Shown one piece after another: positions 45,071 through 53,908 of a stretch of DNA of 64,000 bases (positions are counted from its first letter, which is position 1; each line of letters starts with the position of its first letter). Both the position numbers and the translations under genes were made by a program. The stretch comes from UBA583 sp964429995 (GTDB taxonomy: Archaea > Nanobdellota > Nanobdellia > Woesearchaeales > UBA583). The notes beneath the pieces were generated by a model, which saw only the letters and a list, made by a program, of their open reading frames with translations, did not search any database and was not told where the DNA came from. The stretch lies in NCBI GenBank assembly GCA_964429995.1, contig CAYSDY010000002.1:62001-126000 (forward strand). Direction: 5' to 3'.

Positions 45071-45152
45071 AACAAAATTCCCAATTATCTACTATGTTTT
45101 TAACATTAAATTCTTGATCAAAAATTGTTAATAATTTTTCTAATTCAACCAT
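45060..45152 (-). CDS. Very small frame upstream of 45070
   Basis: Thirty residues ending NWEFCCDD, with a minus-strand TATA-like TATAAAC about 26 bases upstream, and coupled to the 63-residue frame. May be the 5' part of a decayed gene. Confidence 0.3.
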   Translation of the reverse strand: MVELEKLLTIFDQEFNVKNIVDNWEFCCDD

Positions 45153-45193
45153 ATTAATATTTATAAGTAAACTTGTTTATATATTTTATTATA

Positions 45194-45922
45194 ATGGAAA
45201 ATGAATTTTTAGATGTTGGAATAAGTTCAGTGAGAATTGCTCAAAAAGAGATATTAAAATTTTATAATAATGAAAAACCTGAAAATTTAGATATTGATAA
45301 GTTTATTGAAGAAGTTATTAAATCATATATTTTGAAGGTTTTTCCTTCACATAATTTTGATGGTGAGGAAACTGCTTTTACAAATAATAATTCTAATTAT
45401 ACTTGGTATTGTGATCCAATTGCTTGTAGTATAAATTTTTATTGTGATATTCCACATTTTGCAATTTGTCTTTCTTTGTTTAAAAATGAAAATTGTGTTT
45501 TAGGAATAGTTTTAGACCCAGTTACTAATGAACTTTTTTATGCAGATGAAAAATCTGCTTATTTAAATGATAAAAGATTAGTTGCATCAAATGAAATTAA
45601 TCTTGAAAATAAATTTTTTTGTTGTTCTTCAAAATATGATTATGATAAGTTAAATCTAATTCAAAACGAATTTAACATGTACCATAAACTTCCAGGAAGT
45701 TGGGGACTTAGTTTTGCTTGGACTGGAGGAAGAAAATTTATTTTTGTATTTGGAAAATTAAAAGATATTTATGGTACTGCTCCAGGTATTTATATTGCAC
45801 AAAAATCAGGATGTTATATCAAAGATTATGAAGGAAATGATTGGTCAAAAAATTCAAAAAATATAATTATTTGTCAAAATAAAAAAATTTATGATAAAGT
45901 TAAAAATTTTATTTTGAGATAA
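45194..45922 (+). CDS. Inositol-monophosphatase-like protein with a degenerate metal site
   Basis: A 242-residue protein from the ATG at 45194 (MENEFLDVGI); the upstream ATG at 45173 sits in the promoter region. The IMPase fold is seen in ISSVRIAQKEILKFY, DGEETAF (the GEE metal ligand is kept), WYCDPIACSINFY (canonical WxxDPxDGTxNF), FAICLSLF, GIVLDPVTNELFYA and DIYGTAPGIYIAQKSG (canonical WDxAAG). In the central motif Asp-Gly-Thr is replaced by Ala-Cys-Ser, which removes a catalytic metal ligand and the Thr base, so phosphatase activity is doubtful. Could bind substrate without turnover or have changed chemistry. Confidence 0.7.
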   Translation: MENEFLDVGISSVRIAQKEILKFYNNEKPENLDIDKFIEEVIKSYILKVFPSHNFDGEETAFTNNNSNYTWYCDPIACSINFYCDIPHFAICLSLFKNENCVLGIVLDPVTNELFYADEKSAYLNDKRLVASNEINLENKFFCCSSKYDYDKLNLIQNEFNMYHKLPGSWGLSFAWTGGRKFIFVFGKLKDIYGTAPGIYIAQKSGCYIKDYEGNDWSKNSKNIIICQNKKIYDKVKNFILR

Positions 45923-46015
45923 AATTTAGAAGTTAGTCAAATTATTGTACTAATCAGTATAATATTTGTACTATTTGAAATTTTCTGTTAACATAAAAAA
46001 TGACATATAAAAACT

Positions 46016-46041
46016 TTCTGCATGCAGAAGGTTTATAAATT
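46016..46041 (+). promoter_or_regulatory. Palindrome abutting a TATA box before the DUF4143 ATPase
   Basis: The perfect palindrome TTCTGCATGCAGAA (46016-46029) directly precedes TTTATAAATT (46032-46041). The TATA lies about 25 bases before the ATG at 46061 (leaderless). The palindrome covers the BRE/TATA flank, a position used by archaeal regulators. The 13-mer GTACTAATCAGTA (45947-45959) lies further upstream. Confidence 0.55.
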
Positions 46042-46060
46042 ATGTAATATATTAAATATC

Positions 46061-47401
46061 ATGGATAAAGGAAAATTATTTGAGGTTTTAAATGATTGGA
46101 ATTATTGGAGTAAAGAATTACCTGAGTATTATTCTAGGAAATTTTATGAAAATAATATTTTAAAATATGATTTAACAGATGAGATAACTGTATTAAAAGG
46201 CATTAGAAGATGTGGAAAATCCACTTTATTGATTAATCATATTAAAGAATTATTAAAACAAGGAATTGATATTAAAAACGTATTATTTGTTAATTTTGAA
46301 GATCCAAGACTTGGAATTGATTTAGATACTAATATTTTTGAACAAATTCTTGATGTGTATAAAGAATATGTAAATGATAGTACGCAAATCTATTTATTTT
46401 TAGATGAAATTCAAAACGTCTTAGGATGGGAAAAATGGGTTAGAACTTTATATGAACTAAAGAAAGTTAAAAAAATATACATTACTGGTTCATCTTCAAA
46501 GTTACTTAGTCGTGAATTTGGAACTGCTTTGTCTGGAAGATATTTAGATTTAAATATTTATACAGCATCCTTTTTAGAATTTTTAGAGTTTAATGGTGAA
46601 AGGAATATTACTAAACAAAAACTAGTTACTGAGAAAATAAAGTATAAAAAATATTTTAATCAATATTTAGAAATTGGAGGTTTCCCTAAAGTAATTTTAA
46701 CTAAAGAAGATTTTTTAAGAAAAAAAGAAATTTTAAATTATTTTGAAACAATAATTCTAAAAGATATAGTTGCAAGGTATAACCTTAAAAATTATGATAA
46801 TGTTAAGAAAGTTGCAATATATTTAATTTCAAATATTTCAAAAGTGACTAATTTAAATAAAATTAAAACATCATTAAATATATCTTATGAATTAATTGAT
46901 AAATATTTTGAATACTTAAGAGAAACATATTTAATATATGAATTAAATAAATATGATCCTTCTCTAAAAAAACAATATTCATCAAACAAAAAAGTTTATG
47001 TTAGTGATATAAGTTTTGCAAAAGAGATAGGTTTTAGTTTTACTGAAAATATTGGAAGGATATATGAAAATTTAGTGTTTTTAGAGTTAATTAAAAGGTT
47101 TGAAGAAACCTTTTGTACAAGAAAAGAACATGGTGGAATGTCTAGTATTTATTATCATAATGAAAATCATGAATGTGATTTTATAATAAAAGAAGGATTA
47201 AAAATAACAAAAGCAATTCAAGTAACAAAGTCTTTAGTTAATCCTGATACAAGAAAAAGAGAATTAAATGGATTAAAAGATGCGATGGAAAAATACAACT
47301 TAAAAGAAGGATTAATTTTAACTGAAGATGAAATAGAAGAATTTGAATTTGAAGGTTATAAAATAATAGTAAAACCTATATGGAAATGGTTACTTGAGTA
47401 A
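46061..47401 (+). CDS. AAA ATPase of the DUF4143 family
   Basis: A 446-residue protein from the ATG at 46061, chosen because the TATA box lies 25 bases before it; an upstream ATG at 46022 lies within the palindrome/TATA region. It has the AAA_14 ATPase domain with Walker A GIRRCGKST at 47-55, Walker B IYLFLDEIQNV, a sensor region ITGSSSKLLSREFGTALSGR, and the C-terminal DUF4143 nuclease-like domain (GRIYENLVFLELIKR, ECDFIIKEG, IQVTKSL), which resembles a PD-(D/E)XK fold. Members are scattered in prokaryotes in accessory regions and have no firm biochemical role. The stop codon lies within an 8-bp hairpin (47392-47412). Confidence 0.88.
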   Translation: MDKGKLFEVLNDWNYWSKELPEYYSRKFYENNILKYDLTDEITVLKGIRRCGKSTLLINHIKELLKQGIDIKNVLFVNFEDPRLGIDLDTNIFEQILDVYKEYVNDSTQIYLFLDEIQNVLGWEKWVRTLYELKKVKKIYITGSSSKLLSREFGTALSGRYLDLNIYTASFLEFLEFNGERNITKQKLVTEKIKYKKYFNQYLEIGGFPKVILTKEDFLRKKEILNYFETIILKDIVARYNLKNYDNVKKVAIYLISNISKVTNLNKIKTSLNISYELIDKYFEYLRETYLIYELNKYDPSLKKQYSSNKKVYVSDISFAKEIGFSFTENIGRIYENLVFLELIKRFEETFCTRKEHGGMSSIYYHNENHECDFIIKEGLKITKAIQVTKSLVNPDTRKRELNGLKDAMEKYNLKEGLILTEDEIEEFEFEGYKIIVKPIWKWLLE

Positions 47402-47412
47402 AAAACTCAAGT
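47392..47412 (+). terminator. Hairpin at the stop of the DUF4143 gene
   Basis: ACTTGAGT, five A bases, ACTCAAGT: a perfect 8-bp stem that overlaps the stop codon TAA region. Terminator-like, though without a following T-run. Confidence 0.35.
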
Positions 47413-47499
47413 AAGCTACCAATAATCTAACGAAGTGATTGTTGAGTATGGTTTTTGGAAAATCAAAAAGGCGACTAAGAATTTTTGAAAAAAATTGTT

Positions 47500-47643
47500 A
47501 TGTATGGCAACTTGAGAATTAAATTAAATAAACAAGCCATAAATCCTTTAGGTTTTAAAACGAGAAGAATGTCAAGATTGGAGTTAAAGCCTGTATGTAA
47601 GACTTTAGAAAATATTGAAAAAATAGGTTTAATGAAATATTAA
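47500..47643 (+). CDS. Possible small basic protein or gene remnant
   Basis: A 47-residue frame (MYGNLRIKLNKQAINPLGFK... KIGLMKY) with an in-frame stop just upstream and no clear promoter. The composition (LGFKTRRMSRLELKPVCKTL) is protein-like, resembling the end of a larger gene. It overlaps the Cas12a-like repeat at 47627. Not recognised. Confidence 0.3.
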   Translation: MYGNLRIKLNKQAINPLGFKTRRMSRLELKPVCKTLENIEKIGLMKY

Positions 47644-47662
47644 AACTTCTACTATTGTAGAT
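47627..47662 (+). repeat. Solitary sequence like a Cas12a CRISPR repeat
   Basis: A 36-base stretch beginning GTTTAATGAAATATTAA and ending CTTCTACTATTGTAGAT. The end matches the conserved Cas12a crRNA handle (TCTAC hairpin GTAGA) and the length matches full repeats, but there is only one copy and no cas gene in the window. It overlaps the 3' ends of both flanking frames. Confidence 0.35.
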
Positions 47663-49589
47663 AATTCATAAATAATAGTTTTAACTTATTTTTAAATGAA
47701 TATTTTGCTATTATCTTTAAATCAAGATCTTTAAATACAATTTCTAAATTTTTTTTGAAATCATATAAAGAAAAATTAAATTTATCTAAACTTTCATTAT
47801 TATTTGTTTGATTAATTATATTCTTAAAAATATCATAATCAGGAATTGCTCTATTGTTGTATTTATTTGTGTTATTTCTATTTAAACTAATATTTAATGA
47901 TTGGATTGGTGTAAAATTTGTTTCTGTTTGATTTATTTGGCTTTCATTTAATATGATAATATTACTATTGTTTTCCAATAATTCATTAACAGGTTCTTTT
48001 TTTGTGTTTTTACTACTGCTACCACCACCAGAACTTCCACTTGAATTATAACATGTAGTGCTTACAATTTGACAATTAGAATTGCAACTTAAACTTCCAA
48101 AATTAAATCCATAATCTGAACATGTTTTATTTGCAAATAGTGTGCCATCGCAATCCTCTTTTTCATCTAGAATTGAGTTACCACAGGATTTTACAAATAC
48201 TGTAAAATTAAATAATGAATTTCCACCATCATTATCACTAATATTTACAAAACCTAAAAATTTTCCTACATTGCTATAATTATAAGTATTTGAAATTATT
48301 TTTGAAGTAAAGTTACCATTTGCTTCATATGTGTAATTACTATCTCCCCAGCTAATATTGTAATAATGTGTATCAAATAATCCATAATCACTGTAATTCA
48401 TGTTTAGATTTGTCAATAAGCCAAGTTCTACAATGTATTCATCATCTCCAGAAATAATTGGCAGTGCATTAGAAACATTAGCGATAATTGATTTGCTTTC
48501 AGTTTTATTGCTACTAGAATTTAAGGTAACGTTAATTGTGTATGACCCTTGCTGATTGTACATTAGTTTAGTAGATGTAAAAGTGCCTGTGTTTAAGTTA
48601 CTAGAATTGCTTATGTATCCATCTCCCCAATTAATAGTTAAATTGTATTCAAAAGAACTATTATAATTAAAACTTATATTTAATGTTAACGATTTACCTT
48701 CAAATAAACTTTGATTAGGTCCAATACTCAAATTTAATGTTTCATTGTAAGAATCTGTGTTTACATAATTGTTTGTTAACGGCAAATAATCATATACTTC
48801 TGTCCATAAATCAATCTTATGAGCACTTTCTCCAATTCCATCTAAATTAGTGTCATTTCCGTTATAATCTGACCAAAAATTACCACCTATATGTGTACCA
48901 TTAATTATGTTATTAGTTAGAAACTTTGTAGTATTAAAATGATTATTTAAATTCCCATTGAATATTATATTATAAGAACAATTAAACTTATTATTATATA
49001 TGATATTGTTAGAAGAAGGATCCCCCATAAAATCAACAAATTCTATTCCAGTTCCAACTGCTGAATCAAAAATAGAATCTTTTACAGTAACATTATCACT
49101 CCCTTCAAATAAGATACCCCAATCCATGTCATAAAAAGAATTATTTTCAATGATATGATTATCTCCATTAACTTTTATTGAAGTTCTAATGTTATTGAAA
49201 GTAGAATTTTGAATTTGTACATTCTGATCACTTGGGTTTCTTATATAAATTCCTAAATTTGTAAAATCTTCAAAAATACAATTTTTGATTGTTATATTAG
49301 AATGTTCTATCCATAAGCCTTCGTTTGCCATTCCATTTTTTAAAGTAGATCCATTACAATCTAAAAAAATATTATCATTAGAAGTTATGAACCCAACAGC
49401 AGGAGATCCCATATTTAATGTGTAAATTCCGTTACATAAAACAGTATCTGAATTTAGATAATTTGGATTAGTTAGGTCAGGAACTAAACAACTATGTGTT
49501 ATTCTAATGTTAAAAATAAAAATCAAAAATAAAAGTATCAGGATTTTAAATTTATTTTTAGTTGCCATTTTATTTTGAGAAATTAACAT
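47652..49589 (-). CDS. Secreted beta-helix/PKD-type surface protein
   Basis: About 645 residues; an in-frame ATG at 49568 (MATKNKFKILILLFLIFIFN) gives a cleaner signal peptide than the one at 49589, which overlaps the upstream stop. After the signal peptide (cleavage near THSC) comes a right-handed beta-helix with pectate-lyase/NosD repeats (ITIKNCIFEDFTNLGIYIRN, IIENNSFYDMDWGILFEGSD, GNFWSDYNGNDTNLDG IGE-type NosD motif), then two PKD-like domains, then a Cys domain (SCGNSILDEKEDCDGTLFAN, NKTCSDYGF, SCNSNCQ) common in DPANN surface proteins, then a Ser/Gly-rich linker. Carbohydrate binding is likely. The C-terminus reads into the Cas12a-like repeat and may be truncated. Coupled to the 1144-residue gene upstream. 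Confidence 0.78.
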   Translation of the reverse strand: MLISQNKMATKNKFKILILLFLIFIFNIRITHSCLVPDLTNPNYLNSDTVLCNGIYTLNMGSPAVGFITSNDNIFLDCNGSTLKNGMANEGLWIEHSNITIKNCIFEDFTNLGIYIRNPSDQNVQIQNSTFNNIRTSIKVNGDNHIIENNSFYDMDWGILFEGSDNVTVKDSIFDSAVGTGIEFVDFMGDPSSNNIIYNNKFNCSYNIIFNGNLNNHFNTTKFLTNNIINGTHIGGNFWSDYNGNDTNLDGIGESAHKIDLWTEVYDYLPLTNNYVNTDSYNETLNLSIGPNQSLFEGKSLTLNISFNYNSSFEYNLTINWGDGYISNSSNLNTGTFTSTKLMYNQQGSYTINVTLNSSSNKTESKSIIANVSNALPIISGDDEYIVELGLLTNLNMNYSDYGLFDTHYYNISWGDSNYTYEANGNFTSKIISNTYNYSNVGKFLGFVNISDNDGGNSLFNFTVFVKSCGNSILDEKEDCDGTLFANKTCSDYGFNFGSLSCNSNCQIVSTTCYNSSGSSGGGSSSKNTKKEPVNELLENNSNIIILNESQINQTETNFTPIQSLNISLNRNNTNKYNNRAIPDYDIFKNIINQTNNNESLDKFNFSLYDFKKNLEIVFKDLDLKIIAKYSFKNKLKLLFMNYLQ

Positions 49590-52500
49590 TCTCCTTCATT
49601 ATATTTTGTGATTCCTGCCTTATTTGCAAGACAACTATTTGGATAAGTTTTCTTATTGGCACAAACAGGTTCGTAATCAGAAGAACATAGAACATTCTTT
49701 GAATAATCTGTGGAGTCGTTGCTAAAAATGTTTTTTATCCATCGTTCAATTTTTCTAAAAACACTAGGTTCTAAATTAGTGATTTTGATTTTTCCTTCTG
49801 TAAATTTTAAGTAAAAAGTTTGTCCAGGATTTTTGGATAAGATAATTTCTTCAAGTATTTCTTGATTTATTTCTATTAGTATTTGTGCATTTTGCGAATG
49901 GTCTTCTTGAATGATTCCAGTGCTTATATCAATATTTAATTTTTCTATACTTAAATCTGTTCTAATTCCGTTAATGTTGATGATGTTTTTTGTTTTTAGA
50001 AAATTAACCAGATCATCATAACTTGAGATATAATAATCTGCTATTTGAATGTAGGTTATATTTTCTAAAGATTTATTCAATAAGTGTTGACTGATGATTT
50101 CTGATAAATCTTCTTTACTTAAATTAGTTTTTTTACTTTGGTTTTTATCTAGTATTATTTCAAAATCATAATCTTTTTTATCACACATTTTTTTAAGGAT
50201 GAAATAGCTTGCTTCTAATTCTTGATGATTTAGAACCTTATCGTTCTTTGATTTAATATTTCTATTTCTGGAAATTGATTTTAATTTTTCTAAGCTGGAA
50301 TCTTTAGAAATAATAGTGTAATTTTTATTTTTGTAATATGAATCTGATAAATATGTATTTTTAATTGATTCAAAATAACTGCAATCTAATTTAAGGCTTT
50401 TAAAATCAGTTGCCTTTAAACTGATACCTATATTTTTTTTTATATCGTTAAATTTAATAGAATCGAATAAAATTTCTATTCTTTTATAGGTTGGTTGTGT
50501 AATGTTTAATTCTTTTACAGGCTCTGGTGTGATTGCAAACATTCTTACATATCTTTGGTAAGTAATCATTTTAAGTTCACAGTCATATGAGTTTTTTGAA
50601 CATTCTAAGGCAAGAATTTGGTTTTTATTAGGATTAATATCAATTGCAACAATATTTTTATTGTTTGTTACATTGTATACTAAATCTATTCTTTTTAAAG
50701 CAAAATCATAATAATAAATACTGCTATTTAATGTTTTATTATCAATTTCTATTTCTCCTAAAGAAAAAAACATACCTTTTGGAATATTATTAGAATCTAG
50801 TTTGTAATCAAATCTTAAATCATATATTCTTCCTTTTGGTATTGTAAATTCAAAAGTTGAATTAATTGGATATTTATTTAAAATATTTTTATCGTTTTTA
50901 ATTATTTGAACAATAGCCCCAGAACTTGAAGATCCGTGTGTTGTTAATGCTATATATTTTCCGTCGTTAGAATATGCAACATAAGCAGGATTATAATAAG
51001 ATCCCTTTGTAGATAAAACATCAAATACAAAGGTTTTATTTGTGCTATTATTTATGCCCATGTAGTTATGATAAACTAAAGAATGTGTATTAGATGATAT
51101 GTATGATGATGGGTCAATTCCTACTTGTTTAGACATTATATAAGATTCTTTTGAATCAGCAGGATTTCTCATTAAATATTGTTGACAATTTGGAACATTA
51201 GTTCCAAAATAACTATGATTTGAGTATAATTCGTAATATTTGTCTAAATATTCCTGTTCATTAATTCCGTAATAATATTTTGCTCCCATTAATTCGGATT
51301 CTTTAAAATAAATCCATTCTGCTGAGTTAACAGAAGATAGTTGTTTATTAGGGGAAATAGATTCTAAATTTACATTTAATGTGGGGAAAAATCTTATTTT
51401 AAACAAATCCAATTTAGTTTGTGGGTCTTTTTCTTTACTTACAAAATAAATATTTTTACTTGCATCTTTTGACCAGCCAGTTAGAAATTGTTTTGTATAA
51501 TCGGGAATGTAAAAAAGAGCATTTCTTATAAAATTAAAACTATTACTATTTTCGTTAAAATTCATTAAGTGATACAATAGGCTTTTATCTATTTGGGAAT
51601 TACTATTAGATGCTACACCATAGATAAAAGAATTTCCATCAGGTGAAAAATAACCGCAAGTATCTCTTTGTGAATTTCCACTGTCTAAAACTCTTATAGA
51701 CTTAACGTTGTAGCTAAAATTATTATTGAAAAATAAACTTATATTTTTAGATTTTTTATCTTCAAATTCATCTTTTATTGAATCTTTTGATACACATTGT
51801 CCATTTTTCCAAATTTTATTATTTAATACAGAACATGCTTTATGTAAATTTGATTCGTAACATGTATCAAAAAAAGCGTCCCAAATAAAATTATTTTCTT
51901 TACAATCTTCTTCATCTTCTAAGTCAAAACATTCGTCTAAAGAATCAGACCAATACAAATCATCATTTAAACATTCTGCTTGTTCTATTGATTCAGCACA
52001 AACTCCATAAGAAGAAACAAATAATCCATCTTCATCACAACATTCATCTTCACTTTCAACACACATTCCTAAATTTTCACAAAAGAAAAGATCTTCAGAC
52101 ATACATTCATAAACATCTTCCGATTCAATACAATCTCCATCTAAATAAAATGCTTCCTGTTCAATACATTCCATTTCAAAATCTGATTCATAACATGAAT
52201 CAGTTATAATACTCCAAAAATTTCCTTCAATTAAACATTCTGCTTCATTTTCTGTTTCGGCACAATATTCTTCATCTTCAACCCAAAAGCCATTTTTCCA
52301 GTTTGTACATTCAAATTCATTATATTCTACACCTTCAGAAATACAATATCCATCTTCCCAAATTCCACCTGTTTCTTCACAATATCCCTGTTCAAACGAA
52401 ACACATTCATCTTCTTGGTTTAAAATTCCTGAACAATAATCATCTGTATCATATTGACAAAGACCAATTTCAAAACAGGTTGCTTGTTCTAAATCTATGC

Positions 52501-53017
52501 ATTCATCTAATTCATCAATATACATTTGTTCTTCATATTCACAACATTCAGGAGTAGAACCTCTGATTAAGCTGTCATCAATAAACATGTCACAATTTTC
52601 AATCATGTAATCTGCAAATACTTCCCAGCAGAAATCATTCATTTCATCTTCATATTCATAAACGCAGATATCACCGTAATAATCTTCATTTTCTTCAACA
52701 CATTCTTGTCCATTGCTATATTCTGGAAATTCTGCCAGACAATCATTTTCGTATTCCTCTTTATGTTCATTTAAACATTCCCAAGAATATATTGAATCAC
52801 CAAGTGGAAATTCTTCTAGACACATATTTTTTAATTCATCTGCAAAATCATTTTCGCAGACTTCCTGACAAGCTAATTGATGGAAAAAAGTTCCATTAAC
52901 AAAATTAGCAAAAATTAAAATATTAATAAAAAGAATTAAGATTTTATTAATATTAACGTATCTTTTAAATTCAATTATATCTTTTTTTGAATTATATTTT
53001 TTTAATGAATTACTCAT
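49583..53017 (-). CDS. Giant Cys/acid-rich secreted protein with Kazal domain
   Basis: An 1144-residue protein with a signal peptide (NINKILILFINILIFANFVN). Residues about 45-400 are a run of short, highly acidic segments each with two to four cysteines, of the kind C..E.G.W....C (ECTNWKNGFWVEDEEYC, EETGGIWEDGYC, ENLGMCVESEDECCDEDG). Residues 430-800 are beta-propeller-like (YFSPDGNSFIYG, YSNDGKYIALTTHG). A helical part follows, and the last 40 residues form a Kazal-type serine protease inhibitor domain (CSSDYEPVCANKKTYPNSC then GITKYNEGEC). A leaderless start is suggested by a minus-strand TATA (CTTATAAATT) 27 bases upstream. Probably a large adhesin or a protease-protected cell-contact protein. 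Confidence 0.8.
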   Translation of the reverse strand: MSNSLKKYNSKKDIIEFKRYVNINKILILFINILIFANFVNGTFFHQLACQEVCENDFADELKNMCLEEFPLGDSIYSWECLNEHKEEYENDCLAEFPEYSNGQECVEENEDYYGDICVYEYEDEMNDFCWEVFADYMIENCDMFIDDSLIRGSTPECCEYEEQMYIDELDECIDLEQATCFEIGLCQYDTDDYCSGILNQEDECVSFEQGYCEETGGIWEDGYCISEGVEYNEFECTNWKNGFWVEDEEYCAETENEAECLIEGNFWSIITDSCYESDFEMECIEQEAFYLDGDCIESEDVYECMSEDLFFCENLGMCVESEDECCDEDGLFVSSYGVCAESIEQAECLNDDLYWSDSLDECFDLEDEEDCKENNFIWDAFFDTCYESNLHKACSVLNNKIWKNGQCVSKDSIKDEFEDKKSKNISLFFNNNFSYNVKSIRVLDSGNSQRDTCGYFSPDGNSFIYGVASNSNSQIDKSLLYHLMNFNENSNSFNFIRNALFYIPDYTKQFLTGWSKDASKNIYFVSKEKDPQTKLDLFKIRFFPTLNVNLESISPNKQLSSVNSAEWIYFKESELMGAKYYYGINEQEYLDKYYELYSNHSYFGTNVPNCQQYLMRNPADSKESYIMSKQVGIDPSSYISSNTHSLVYHNYMGINNSTNKTFVFDVLSTKGSYYNPAYVAYSNDGKYIALTTHGSSSSGAIVQIIKNDKNILNKYPINSTFEFTIPKGRIYDLRFDYKLDSNNIPKGMFFSLGEIEIDNKTLNSSIYYYDFALKRIDLVYNVTNNKNIVAIDINPNKNQILALECSKNSYDCELKMITYQRYVRMFAITPEPVKELNITQPTYKRIEILFDSIKFNDIKKNIGISLKATDFKSLKLDCSYFESIKNTYLSDSYYKNKNYTIISKDSSLEKLKSISRNRNIKSKNDKVLNHQELEASYFILKKMCDKKDYDFEIILDKNQSKKTNLSKEDLSEIISQHLLNKSLENITYIQIADYYISSYDDLVNFLKTKNIININGIRTDLSIEKLNIDISTGIIQEDHSQNAQILIEINQEILEEIILSKNPGQTFYLKFTEGKIKITNLEPSVFRKIERWIKNIFSNDSTDYSKNVLCSSDYEPVCANKKTYPNSCLANKAGITKYNEGEC

Positions 53018-53140
53018 ATAGATGATTTTATGTTAGTAAATTTATAAGCTTTTTTATATGCAGACTTTAAAGTCTTATTTTGTTTAATGATTTTTTGGTA
53101 CTGTACTTTTACTGACTATAGTTAAATTAACTTTTTTAAT

Positions 53141-53172
53141 AAAAATCCCCGTCATTCATGGCGGGGATTTTT
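53141..53172. repeat. GC-rich perfect hairpin between two genes
   Basis: AAAAATCCCCG and CGGGGATTTTT flank a 10-base loop that can extend pairing with a G-U pair (CCCCGTCAT / ATGGCGGGG). GC-rich for this genome. It may be a bidirectional terminator, or the end hairpin left by an IS200/IS605-type element; no transposase is present. Confidence 0.5.
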
Positions 53173-53275
53173 ACTTAATGAGCAAATAGAAAAAGAGTTT
53201 GAAATAAGAATTTATAGATAAAATTAAACAATAAATTTATAAATACCGGTAAATAGGTATGATTATACTTAAAAT

Positions 53276-53908
53276 ATGGTAAAGCTACTTACAGAAAAAC
53301 AATTGAATATCTTCAAGGTTTTTAGAGAAAATATTTTCAAAGAATATACCTATAATGAATTAAAAGAAAAACTAGATGAAAAATCCAATAGTTTTTTAAT
53401 ATCTTCTTTAAAAAAAATTAAAGAAATGGATTTAATTATAGATCAAAAAATTAATAATTCTAAAATTTATTATTTAAATTTAGAAAATGATTTAGTTTTT
53501 GATTATATTGAACTTATAAATTACGATTTTTATAAATCAAATACATTAAAAAAAATAATTAATTTATTAAAAAATCAATTAGATACTCAACTATATTCAT
53601 ACTCAATTGTAATATTTGGATCTTTTGCAATAGATAAAGAGAAAAAAAACTCAGATTTAGATATTGCAATTTTTATTGAAGATGAGAGAAATAGAGAATT
53701 TATTGAAAATAGTTTTAAATCAATTAAACTAAAATCATTAATTGAATTAGATTTACATGTAATTTCAAAAAAAGAATTTTTAAAGATGTTAAAAGTTGAT
53801 TATTCTAATTTGGGTAAACTAATTTATCAAAAACATAAATGTATTTATAATACGAAATTATTTTATAAAATATTAAAAGAAGGAGATAAAAATGGATTTA
53901 GAATATAA
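53276..53908 (+). CDS. HTH-fused minimal nucleotidyltransferase (MNT) antitoxin-like
   Basis: A 210-residue protein with an N-terminal winged-helix segment (residues 1-60, LTEKQLNIFKVF...) and a MNT domain: FGSFAIDKEKKNSDLDIAIF at 114-133 (GSxAx..SDLD; catalytic Asp127 and Asp129), then DLHVISKKEF. MNT proteins pair with HEPN toxins and AMPylate them. The next frame (53892) is a HEPN start overlapping by 17 bases, so this is a type VII toxin-antitoxin module in which the toxin has decayed. The promoter has TTTATAAATA (53236-53245) followed by the palindrome TACCGGTA, possibly autoregulatory. Confidence 0.8.
   Translation: MVKLLTEKQLNIFKVFRENIFKEYTYNELKEKLDEKSNSFLISSLKKIKEMDLIIDQKINNSKIYYLNLENDLVFDYIELINYDFYKSNTLKKIINLLKNQLDTQLYSYSIVIFGSFAIDKEKKNSDLDIAIFIEDERNREFIENSFKSIKLKSLIELDLHVISKKEFLKMLKVDYSNLGKLIYQKHKCIYNTKLFYKILKEGDKNGFRI

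Noticed and set aside
47627..47662. CRISPR array
   Set aside because: Only a single repeat-like unit and no cas gene; listed only as a solitary repeat-like sequence.
53141..53172. Complete insertion sequence at the GC-rich hairpin
   Set aside because: No transposase frame or matching terminal structure flanks it.
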